Shown in pieces: positions 14,842 through 22,908 of a DNA stretch of 64,000 nucleotides. Where the stretch lies: NCBI RefSeq assembly GCF_900176535.1, contig NZ_FWXT01000003.1, positions 124,001 through 188,000 on the forward strand, read 5' to 3'. The notes below the pieces were generated by a model, which saw nothing but the letters and a program-made list of their open reading frames with translations, was not told the DNA's origin and did not search any database. The first letter of the stretch is position 1. Each line of letters opens with the position of its first letter. The translations under genes were made by a program, and so were the position numbers. The DNA comes from Pedobacter africanus (GTDB lineage Bacteria; Bacteroidota; Bacteroidia; Sphingobacteriales; Sphingobacteriaceae).

Positions 14842-17376
14842 ATGACTAAATTTGTTCTCTTCCCTCTTTTGTTAATGGTAAGCTTGCTTACCCGGGCGCA
14901 GGATTCTATTGATGTAAGGATTTATCCGAAGTATGATAGTGTAGGTAAATTTCACCGCTTTCTGTTTGGTGAGAATTACCGTAAGGAATATGCGCTGCCT
15001 GTAAAAGTGCCGGTGATCAGGATCTCTGTGATAAAAGGAGGACTGACCCCCACACAGCGTGGCGGCGGGAACCAGTCGCATTCCCTGCGATTGGTAGATA
15101 GGCAGGGGAAAGAATGGGTGTTGCGCAGTGTAGAGAAATTTCCGGAGATACTTTTACCAGCGATATTCCGGAAAACATTTGCCGGTGAAGTGGTAAAGGA
15201 TAACATGTCGGCCCAGAACCCTTTTTCGGCGCTGGTAGTACCGGATATAGCAGATGCAGTAAATGTGCCGCACAGTGACCCGATGATAGGCTGGGTAATG
15301 CCCGATGAAAAACTTGGGGAATTTGCAAAAGTATTTGCCAATACACTTTGTCTGCTTGAAGAAAGGGAGCCTGCGGGGGATACCGATAATTCGGAGAAGA
15401 TGATGCGCAAGCTAAACGATAATAATGATTATGCCTATAACGGACCTTTGTTTTTAAGAGCTAAGGCTTTGGATGCATTGCTGGGTGATTGGGACAGGCA
15501 TGAGGACCAGTGGAGGTGGAAGCCTGTAAAGGAAGACAATGGAATAACGAGGTATATACCTATACCACGTGACAGGGACCAGGTATTTTACCTGTCAGAG
15601 GGTATCATACCACGTTATGCGCAGGCTTCCTGGTTGCTGCCCATGATTCAGGGATATGAGCGCAACCTGCCGGATATCAATTGGTTTTTCTGGGAGGGAA
15701 GGGCTGTTTATGCGCGCTGGTTTTCCCAGATGAACGAAGAAGAATGGAACCAGGTAGTTAAAGAGTTTTGTGCCTTATTGACTGACGAGGTGTTTGAAAA
15801 AGCGCTGAAGAAACTTCCTGAACCGGGTTACAGTTTAAGACACGACAGGTTATTGGCGCAGCTTAAGGAAAGGCGGGCAAAGCTGCCAGTGATGATGAAC
15901 AAATATTATCATTTCATAAACAGGATTGTTGACGTACAGGCCAGTAATAAAAATGAATTTATCAGCATTGCAGATGCCCCTGGAAGGGCATTGAGGGTAA
16001 CCATACATAAGCTGACAAAAGATGGAATGATTAAGGATATGGTTTTTAACCGCACATTTGACCCGTCGGTAACTAAAGAGATCAGGCTGTACGTAAGGGA
16101 TGGAAATGATAGCCTGCTGCTCAACAACAGAACATCGCCCATTAAACTCAGGGTTATTGGGGTGGAAGGAAATAAAAAGTATCATATAGACAATAGCGTA
16201 AACAGGGTACAGGTATTTGGCATGGACAATAATGTAAACCTTAGCGGAAACACGGCAAAAATTGCCAAACGTTTTGACAGTGATACTTCCAATACACATT
16301 TTGTGTACACAGATCTGTATACCAGGAAAATGTTGCTTTTAAATGCCGGTTACAACATTGATGACCGGGTATTGCTGGGACTTTCGTACAAAATTGTACA
16401 ACCGGGCTTCCGGAAACTTCCGTTTGGCAGTACGCATTCCTTCTCGTTCCTGCATTCTTTTGCCACCGAAGGTTTCAGGTTCAATTACCGTTCGGAATTG
16501 TTTAAAGCCCTGGGAAAAGCGGATATCGTTTTACAGGCCGATGTATTTGCTCCTGAAAATTCGCAGAATTTTTACGGCCTTGGTAATGAAACTACTTTTG
16601 ATAAGACCGGCGATTTTGTAAGGTATTACCGGGCAAGGTTTAGTTTGTACCAGTTTGAACCCTCGGTGAGGTGGCAACACTTAAGCTCAACTTTAGGTAT
16701 CGGCCCGTCGTTTCAATATTACAGGTACGACAAGAACGATAACAACGGACGTTTTATTAACAACACTGCTGCATTGAACTCGGCCGATAGTAGTACCATT
16801 ACCAAAGACAAAGCATTTGCGGGGCTTACTTTCAACTTCATCCATAACAACAGGAACAGTGACATTTTACCTGATTCGGGTACCTATCTGGACCTGAAGC
16901 TGATTGCTTATAAAGGTTTGAACTCCTATTCAAATTCTATAGCACAGCTTACTGCAAGCTTTTCAGTTTATAAAGGTCTAGACCGCAGGAGCAGGCTGGT
17001 CCTGACCGACAGGATAGGAGGGGGAATGACTATAGGCAAACAGGCCTTTTACCAGTCGCAGTTTTTAGGCGGGCAAGGCAATTTGCTTGGCTACAGGGAA
17101 TTCAGGTTTGGAGGGCAGCACAGTCTTTACAATAACCTGGAGCTGAGGTATAAAGTAGCTGATTTTATCAATTATATACTACCCGGACAGTTTGGTCTTC
17201 TTGCCTTTCATGATGTAGGAAGGGTATGGGTAAGGAACGAGAAGTCGGATGTGTGGCACCAGGGCTATGGGGCCGGGGTGTATTTTGCCCCTGCAGCGTT
17301 AACGGTGTTCCGCCTGGTGGCCGGGCATTCCAATGAAGGCTGGTACCCTTATGTGGCGATGAAATTCAGGTACTAA
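14842..17376 (+). CDS. BamA/TamA-like outer-membrane protein with a kinase-like periplasmic domain
   Basis: An 844-residue outer-membrane protein. A signal peptide (to TRAQ) is followed by about 330 soluble residues, then a linker, then a C-terminal surface-antigen-type 16-strand barrel (about 480-844; ends with aromatic Y after MKFR). The barrel has the LGGQGNLLGYREFRFGG segment and AFHDVGRVW typical of the BamA family. The soluble part holds a Gly-rich start (RGGGNQSHSLRLVD), WVLRSVEK, and GDWDRHEDQWRW (D218, R219, H220), then IPRDRDQVF (D246). The DRH and downstream D resemble the active sites of HipA- and FAM20-type kinases; that reading is mine. The same block occurs in larger Bacteroidota metallophosphoesterases, as far as I recall. 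Confidence 0.7.
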   Translation: MTKFVLFPLLLMVSLLTRAQDSIDVRIYPKYDSVGKFHRFLFGENYRKEYALPVKVPVIRISVIKGGLTPTQRGGGNQSHSLRLVDRQGKEWVLRSVEKFPEILLPAIFRKTFAGEVVKDNMSAQNPFSALVVPDIADAVNVPHSDPMIGWVMPDEKLGEFAKVFANTLCLLEEREPAGDTDNSEKMMRKLNDNNDYAYNGPLFLRAKALDALLGDWDRHEDQWRWKPVKEDNGITRYIPIPRDRDQVFYLSEGIIPRYAQASWLLPMIQGYERNLPDINWFFWEGRAVYARWFSQMNEEEWNQVVKEFCALLTDEVFEKALKKLPEPGYSLRHDRLLAQLKERRAKLPVMMNKYYHFINRIVDVQASNKNEFISIADAPGRALRVTIHKLTKDGMIKDMVFNRTFDPSVTKEIRLYVRDGNDSLLLNNRTSPIKLRVIGVEGNKKYHIDNSVNRVQVFGMDNNVNLSGNTAKIAKRFDSDTSNTHFVYTDLYTRKMLLLNAGYNIDDRVLLGLSYKIVQPGFRKLPFGSTHSFSFLHSFATEGFRFNYRSELFKALGKADIVLQADVFAPENSQNFYGLGNETTFDKTGDFVRYYRARFSLYQFEPSVRWQHLSSTLGIGPSFQYYRYDKNDNNGRFINNTAALNSADSSTITKDKAFAGLTFNFIHNNRNSDILPDSGTYLDLKLIAYKGLNSYSNSIAQLTASFSVYKGLDRRSRLVLTDRIGGGMTIGKQAFYQSQFLGGQGNLLGYREFRFGGQHSLYNNLELRYKVADFINYILPGQFGLLAFHDVGRVWVRNEKSDVWHQGYGAGVYFAPAALTVFRLVAGHSNEGWYPYVAMKFRY

Positions 17377-17400
17377 AAATGACCGAAATTCTATAATTGC

Positions 17401-17408
17401 TACTTTTG
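17401..17408 (+). promoter_or_regulatory. Putative -7 promoter box for the fatty-acid hydroxylase gene
   Basis: TACTTTTG fits TAnnTTTG and lies 59 bp upstream of the ATG. No matching -33 TTTG is present at the usual spacing. Confidence 0.35.
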
Positions 17409-17467
17409 GAATGACATAAAAGCTGTAATTTAGCGTTTCGCTTTTACAGGTAGCAGAATTACTGAAG

Positions 17468-18082
17468 ATGAAAAAAAATTTTGTATCCAATTCCCGGGAA
17501 TCTATAAGAATGTTTAAGAACCCTTTGTTCGAAGCATTGTCTAAAGTGCCTTTTTATGTGCCTTTAATTGTTTATATACCTGTTATCGCCTATTTTTTCT
17601 GGGCCTCGGTTACCGTCAATGGTTTTCTTGTGTTTTTGCTGCACCTCTTTTTAGGCCTGCTGATCTGGACCTTGACCGAATATGTGTTGCACCGCTTTGT
17701 GTTTCATTTCTATCCATCTTCGGAATGGGGAAAACGCATACATTTTATATTTCATGGTGTCCATCATGATTATCCGAATGATGCACAGCGTTTGGTGATG
17801 CCACCCTCGGCGAGTATTCCCCTGGCCACGGCATTTTACTTTCTTTTTCGCTGGCTTTTGCCTGTAGAAATGCTGGATGGTTTTTTTGGAGGTTTTATAT
17901 TGGGTTACCTTTTTTATGATATGACACATTATATGCTGCACCATGCACAATTTAAAAGTGGGATATGGAAAAAAATTAAGCAACACCATATGCTGCACCA
18001 TTATGATGACTCTACAAAAGGCTATGGGGTAACCTCCGACCTGTGGGACCGGATTTTTCGTTCGGGCTTCTTGAAAAAATAA
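17468..18082 (+). CDS. Fatty acid hydroxylase (sterol desaturase superfamily)
   Basis: A 204-residue integral membrane di-iron oxygenase with two or three helical hairpins. Histidine clusters that bind the iron pair are all present: HRFVFH, HGVHHDYP, HYMLHH, and HHMLHH in order. This arrangement is that of fatty acid 2-hydroxylases (Scs7/FA2H type), which add an OH to acyl chains of sphingolipids; Sphingobacteriaceae make sphingolipids, so that substrate is plausible. The cytochrome b5 domain of eukaryotic forms is absent. It is monocistronic; ATG 17468 gives a short polar leader, and ATG 17510 is an alternative. Confidence 0.82.
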   Translation: MKKNFVSNSRESIRMFKNPLFEALSKVPFYVPLIVYIPVIAYFFWASVTVNGFLVFLLHLFLGLLIWTLTEYVLHRFVFHFYPSSEWGKRIHFIFHGVHHDYPNDAQRLVMPPSASIPLATAFYFLFRWLLPVEMLDGFFGGFILGYLFYDMTHYMLHHAQFKSGIWKKIKQHHMLHHYDDSTKGYGVTSDLWDRIFRSGFLKK

Positions 18083-18096
18083 CATTTGTCTTTTTG

Positions 18097-18137
18097 TACT
18101 GGTATTCCTGTATTTATCTATACCGGTATACCAGTAT
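18097..18137. repeat. Cluster of three ATACCrGTAT-type palindromic sites
   Basis: Three related 10-mers lie upstream of the glycan operon: TACTGGTATT (18097-18106, read on the other strand AATACCAGTA), ATACCGGTAT (18120-18129) and ATACCAGTAT (18128-18137). The central one lies in a 12-bp perfect palindrome, TATACCGGTATA (18119-18130). The outer two form a 9-bp inverted repeat. They sit 14 bp upstream of the -33 box at 18151, a natural place for an activator. Confidence 0.5.
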
Positions 18138-18150
18138 ATTGATATGCCGA

Positions 18151-18194
18151 TTTGGTGTTTAGTGCTTTCTGTTTCTATATTCGGGTACGTACCC
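18151..18194 (+). promoter_or_regulatory. Promoter with LacI-type operator, PQQ dehydrogenase/susCD operon
   Basis: The -33 TTTG (18151-18154) and the -7 TATATTCG (18176-18183) are spaced by 21 bp. The -7 box runs into the repeated motif TTCGGGTACGT (18180-18190), here part of a perfect palindrome GGGTACGTACCC (18183-18194). An operator at the start site fits repression. It also shows that translation must start at 18210, not at the in-frame ATG at 18144. Confidence 0.8.
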
Positions 18195-18209
18195 AATAAA
18201 CCAGTCAAA

Positions 18210-19715
18210 ATGAAAGCATCTTTTATACTTTTAATTGTATTTGCCTGTATTTTGCTAAACGGCTATGGGGGCAGGGGTATAAAACCGCCAGGTACCAATG
18301 TTGGGATTAAGACTAAAACCATTGCAGCGAACTTAGATGTACCCTGGGAAATTGCCTGGGGGCCGGACAATTGTATCTGGTTTACAGCGCAGGGCGGAAC
18401 AGTAAGCAAGGTAAATCCTGAAACCGGTGAGAAACAGCTATTGCTCCGAATTGCGGGCACCTTCAGAAACCGGTCTACCGGCCTGCTGGGAATGACTATA
18501 CATCCCGATAGGAAATTGCCTTATGTTTTTTTGGATTATACTTATAAAGAGGGTAAAAAGGTTTTTTTGAGGTTGGTAAGGTATAAGTATACCGATGACA
18601 GTTTAATACATCCGCTGGTATTGTTAAACGACATTCCGGCAACCACCGGACACGCCGGTTCGAGGCTTGTAATTGCACCGGATGGTAAGCTGATGTTAAC
18701 GGTAGGCGACGCAACCAATGGAAACAGCGCCCAGGATACCAATGCCTTGACCGGGAAAATACTCCGCCTGAACATTGATGGCAGTATTCCGGTTGATAAT
18801 CCTTTTAGGGGAAGCCCGGTTTGGTCTACCGGACATAGAAATCCGCAGGGGCTGGCTTTTACCGGTCCGGGAACGCTGTTCAGTTCGGAGCATGGTGATG
18901 CGATAGGCGACGAACTGAATCTGATAAAAAGGGGTGGAAACTATGGCTGGCCGCATGTTGAAGGCTTCTGCGATACAGAAAAGGAACAGCTGTTTTGTAA
19001 AACACATGAGGTTACAGCACCTGTAAAGGCCTGGACGCCAGTTATCGCACCGGCTGGGATAACTTACTGTGGAGCTAACTGCGCGATAAAGGAATGGAGG
19101 AATGCCATATTGCTGGTAACGCTGAAGACACAGAGCCTCAGGGTACTGAAACTAAATGATGCAGGAACAGAAGTAATTGCGGAGCAGGTTTACCTGGATC
19201 ATGAATTTGGTAGGTTGAGGGGCGTATGTGTGTCTCCTGCCGGAGCGGTATATGTGTCGACCAGTAACCGGGATTGGAATCCCGGCGAAGGATATCCTAA
19301 GCAGGGAGATGACAGGATCATCAAAATATTGCCAGGTGACAGCAGTAGTAGTGGTCTTGTACAGCAAAAGCAGGCAAAGCCCGCATTAGCGGAGGGGGCA
19401 GTTGTTTACAATAACTATTGTGCTTCCTGTCATAAAAATAATGGCGAAGGGCTTGCCGGGGTTTTTCCACCTTTGAGAGGTACCCAGGGGGTGTTGGGCG
19501 ATAAAACCAGATTGATAAAAATAATACTGAAAGGATTATCCGGACCGGTAACTATAAAGGGCAGGAAATACGATCAGCAAATGCCGGCCTTTGACTTTTT
19601 AAGCGATCGGGAAATAGCGCTTGTGGCGACTTATGTGCGGACACACTTTGGGAACAGTGTCGAAAACATAACCCAGGTGCATGTAGCGAAAGTAAGAGGC
19701 GCGGGTAAAAAATAA
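18210..19715 (+). CDS. PQQ-type sugar dehydrogenase fused to cytochrome c
   Basis: A 501-residue exported protein. The start at 18210 gives a signal peptide MKASFILLIVFACILLNGYG, and the promoter lies just before it. Residues about 35-375 are the beta-propeller of the glucose/sorbosone dehydrogenase family (VPWEIAWGPD, GTGHRNPQGLA-like STGHRNPQGL, GGNYGWPHVEGFC), which oxidises aldose sugars with PQQ. Residues about 390-490 are a class I cytochrome c with CASCH at C404-H408 and a YDQQMPAF Met segment. Electrons should pass from PQQ to haem and on to the periplasmic chain. It is the first gene of the susCD operon. Confidence 0.85.
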   Translation: MKASFILLIVFACILLNGYGGRGIKPPGTNVGIKTKTIAANLDVPWEIAWGPDNCIWFTAQGGTVSKVNPETGEKQLLLRIAGTFRNRSTGLLGMTIHPDRKLPYVFLDYTYKEGKKVFLRLVRYKYTDDSLIHPLVLLNDIPATTGHAGSRLVIAPDGKLMLTVGDATNGNSAQDTNALTGKILRLNIDGSIPVDNPFRGSPVWSTGHRNPQGLAFTGPGTLFSSEHGDAIGDELNLIKRGGNYGWPHVEGFCDTEKEQLFCKTHEVTAPVKAWTPVIAPAGITYCGANCAIKEWRNAILLVTLKTQSLRVLKLNDAGTEVIAEQVYLDHEFGRLRGVCVSPAGAVYVSTSNRDWNPGEGYPKQGDDRIIKILPGDSSSSGLVQQKQAKPALAEGAVVYNNYCASCHKNNGEGLAGVFPPLRGTQGVLGDKTRLIKIILKGLSGPVTIKGRKYDQQMPAFDFLSDREIALVATYVRTHFGNSVENITQVHVAKVRGAGKK

Positions 19716-19734
19716 CCAAAAACTAAACCAATGT

Positions 19735-22700
19735 ATGAACAGAAAATTTATTAAACAGTTGAAGCTGCTTGTTTTACCGGTTGCAATCTGTTGTTTTTTT
19801 ATGCCGGTTGAGCTGATAGCTCAACAAGCTAAGAACATTACAGGTATCGTAACCGATGCAGAAACAGGAATCTCCATCCCTATGGCCAGTATCAGGTTGA
19901 AGCGAACGAGTACGGTTGTTACAACAGATGCCAATGGTAAGTACACATTAAAGGCAAACAGTGGGGACCAGCTTACATTTTCCTATATAGGGTATACAGA
20001 ACAGGCTTTTGTGGTAGGAGAAAAAAACGTAATCAATGTGGCCCTTAAAAAAGCGGTTTCCAATTTGTCTGAAGTGGTAGTTGTGGCTTATGGTACCGTT
20101 AAAAAGTCTGATCTGACGGGTGCAGTGGGGCAGGTCGATATGACCGATATGGCCAAGGCCCCTGTGGCCAGCTTTACAGACGCACTAGCAGGCCGTGTTG
20201 CGGGGGTACAGGTTTCTGCCCAGGATGGCCAGCCAGGAAAGGGTATGAGCATCGTTATACGCGGCGCAAACTCCTTAACCCAAAGCAATTCGCCTTTATA
20301 TGTAATTGATGGTTTTCCTATTGAAGATCCGGAAGATGGTATGCTGAACCCGGATGATATAGAAACCATTAATATACTCAAAGACGCCTCGGCGACAGCC
20401 ATATATGGCTCGAGAGCAGCAAATGGCGTAGTGCTGGTTGAAACCAAAAAAGGAAAGATTGGCAAAGCCGTGGTGACTTTTAATTCTTCCTATGGCTTCC
20501 AGCAGGTCCAGAAAACCATACCCGTAATGAACGCCTATGAATTTGTTAAATACCAGATCGAACTGAACCAGACCTCGGCTAACAATACTTATCTGACGGA
20601 TGGGAAGACCCTGGAAACTTACCGGAACATGGAGGGGATAAACTGGCAGGAACAGGTTTTTCAGCAGTCGCCGATTGCCATCAACAATATCGCTCTGAGA
20701 GGAGGGAACAGCCAGACCAGGTATTCCATATCAGGCTCGTTGTTTGATCAGAAGGGAATTGTTATTAACACTGGTTTTAAGCGCTACCAGGGCAAGGCCT
20801 CCATTGACCAGACCATCAGCAAAAAGCTGAAAGCGGGGATCAGCGCAAACTATAGTAAGATCAGTACCTTCGGGCAGCCCATTTCGGAAGGCAACGGGCC
20901 TTCCTTTACGACCTATCTGCTGTCGCGGGCCTGGGGATACAGACCTGTAAACGGCGGAAATAATCAGGACTTGCTGGAAGAGGATGGTGATTTTGAACTC
21001 ATCAACCAGTTTGATATCAGGCTCAATCCCATTGTTACCAGCGATAATGAGTACAACAGGAGCAGGACTTCAGATTTTTTGACCAATGCTTACCTTACTT
21101 ACAGTCCTCTGAGCAATCTTGTGTTCAGGTTTGCTGGCTCGGTATCCGACAGGCAAAAAAGAGGGGTTTTATTATACAATTCAAAAACTGTTCAGGGCAG
21201 TCCGTTAAATGCCCGGAATGCAAAGGGACAATGGGGCTCGGTAATTTACAATGAGATCAATATCTTATCTAGCGACAATACGGTTACCTATACAGCTGCA
21301 ATCCATAAAGTCCATAAAATAACTGCACTGGGAGGGTTTTCGTTTCAGGACTACAATGCAGAATCTTATGGTTATGCTGCGCAAAACCTGCCAAACGAGC
21401 AGTTGGGGCCAACAGGCCTGGATGAGGGGGTACCTTACGCGGGTTATGCAAATTCGGGCGGAAACTTTATGGCTTCGTATTTTGGCCGTTTATCTTATAA
21501 CTACAAATCGAAATACCTGCTTGAATTCACATTCAGAAGTGACGGTTCCTCAAAGTTCGCCAAAGGACATAAATGGGGATATTTTCCATCAGGTTCTATT
21601 GCCTGGAACATGCAGGATGAAAGTTTTATGAAATCATGGACAATGGTATCCAACGCCAAACTGAGGGTAAGCTATGGCAGTACCGGGAATAACCGTGTGG
21701 GTAATTATGATGCCTTTGCCGGCCTGAGCTTTCCAATTGCCAATTCTTATTCTTTTAATAATGCTTTGCCCAGTAAGGGGTTAATTATAAGCGGATTAGG
21801 TAACAGGAACCTGAAATGGGAAACCACAAACCAGCTAAACATTGGTTATGATCTGGGTTTATATAAAGACCGGATTGCATTTACAGTAGATTGGTACAGG
21901 AAGGTGACGAAAGACCTGCTGCTCAATGCAGATCTGCCGGCGACAACCGGTGTACTCAATGTACAACAGAACATCGGCAAAATCAGGAACCAGGGAGTTG
22001 AATTTGCACTGAAGACTGTAAATATTAAAAGCAAGGTATTTGAGTGGTCTAGCAATTTTAACATTGCATTTAACCAGAACAGGATTCTGGAGTTGGTGAG
22101 GGACCAGGATGCGCTGTACTCAACTGTTAACTTTGAATCGCAGTATAATGCCAATCCAGCCTATATTTCACAGATCGAAAAGCCCGCAGGGATGTTTTAC
22201 GGTTATATTTTTGATGGCGTTTACCAGCTAACCGATTTTGACAAATCTCCGGCAGGGGTTTATACTTTGAAACCCGGGGTGACCAATAACGGAGCTTCGC
22301 CGCAACCCGGACACATCAAATACAGGGATCTGAATGCCGACGGTATCATCAATACCGATGACCTTACGGTTATTGGCAGGGGGCAGCCCATTCACACCGG
22401 TGGTTTTTCCAATAATTTCAGCTATAAGGGCTTTGACCTTGGTATTTTTCTGCAGTGGTCTTATGGTAATGATATCATGAACGCCAACAGGTATATGTTT
22501 GAAGGGAATGGTAATGTGAGGGTGAGTTTAAATCAATATGCAAGTTATGTAGACCGCTGGAGCGAAAGCAACCCTACGAATAAGAATTTTAAGGCAAACG
22601 GACAGGGCACTATTGGCAGTTACTCCTCCAGGGTAATTGAAGATGGTTCTTATTTACGGTTGAAAACTGTTTCACTAGGTTATAACCTGCCGGTTTCCTA

Positions 22701-22887
22701 CACTAAATCTGTAGGCCTGAGTAAACTGAGATTAACCGCAACTGCACAGAACCTGCTTACTTTCACCAGTTATTCGGGTATGGATCCTGAGGTGTCTGTA
22801 AGGAGTTCAGTTCTTACTCCGGGGTTTGATTTTTCGGCTTATCCCATACCAAGAACGATTGTTTTCGGTTTAAACGCAACATTTTAA
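19735..22887 (+). CDS. SusC/RagA-type TonB-linked outer-membrane transporter
   Basis: A 1050-residue TonB-dependent receptor that imports oligosaccharides with its SusD lipoprotein partner. Signal peptide to ELIAQQ; carboxypeptidase-regulatory-like domain (about 32-110, GIVTDAETG...); SusC signature SEVVVVAYGTVKKSDLTGAV; plug with RIVIRGANSL-like and YVIDGFP...NILKDASATAIYGSRAANGVV; then a 22-strand barrel ending in NATF with a terminal Phe. It lies 19 bp after the PQQ dehydrogenase gene and 21 bp before susD. No ECF sigma or anti-sigma pair accompanies it, and its N-terminus has no signalling extension, which fits control by the LacI operator. Confidence 0.95.
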   Translation: MNRKFIKQLKLLVLPVAICCFFMPVELIAQQAKNITGIVTDAETGISIPMASIRLKRTSTVVTTDANGKYTLKANSGDQLTFSYIGYTEQAFVVGEKNVINVALKKAVSNLSEVVVVAYGTVKKSDLTGAVGQVDMTDMAKAPVASFTDALAGRVAGVQVSAQDGQPGKGMSIVIRGANSLTQSNSPLYVIDGFPIEDPEDGMLNPDDIETINILKDASATAIYGSRAANGVVLVETKKGKIGKAVVTFNSSYGFQQVQKTIPVMNAYEFVKYQIELNQTSANNTYLTDGKTLETYRNMEGINWQEQVFQQSPIAINNIALRGGNSQTRYSISGSLFDQKGIVINTGFKRYQGKASIDQTISKKLKAGISANYSKISTFGQPISEGNGPSFTTYLLSRAWGYRPVNGGNNQDLLEEDGDFELINQFDIRLNPIVTSDNEYNRSRTSDFLTNAYLTYSPLSNLVFRFAGSVSDRQKRGVLLYNSKTVQGSPLNARNAKGQWGSVIYNEINILSSDNTVTYTAAIHKVHKITALGGFSFQDYNAESYGYAAQNLPNEQLGPTGLDEGVPYAGYANSGGNFMASYFGRLSYNYKSKYLLEFTFRSDGSSKFAKGHKWGYFPSGSIAWNMQDESFMKSWTMVSNAKLRVSYGSTGNNRVGNYDAFAGLSFPIANSYSFNNALPSKGLIISGLGNRNLKWETTNQLNIGYDLGLYKDRIAFTVDWYRKVTKDLLLNADLPATTGVLNVQQNIGKIRNQGVEFALKTVNIKSKVFEWSSNFNIAFNQNRILELVRDQDALYSTVNFESQYNANPAYISQIEKPAGMFYGYIFDGVYQLTDFDKSPAGVYTLKPGVTNNGASPQPGHIKYRDLNADGIINTDDLTVIGRGQPIHTGGFSNNFSYKGFDLGIFLQWSYGNDIMNANRYMFEGNGNVRVSLNQYASYVDRWSESNPTNKNFKANGQGTIGSYSSRVIEDGSYLRLKTVSLGYNLPVSYTKSVGLSKLRLTATAQNLLTFTSYSGMDPEVSVRSSVLTPGFDFSAYPIPRTIVFGLNATF

Positions 22888-22908
22888 TTTCTGACCTTAT
22901 CCTATAAA

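Noticed and set aside
18144..18209. Upstream ATG of the PQQ dehydrogenase gene
   Set aside because: The promoter's -33 and -7 boxes lie inside it, and the signal peptide begins at 18210.
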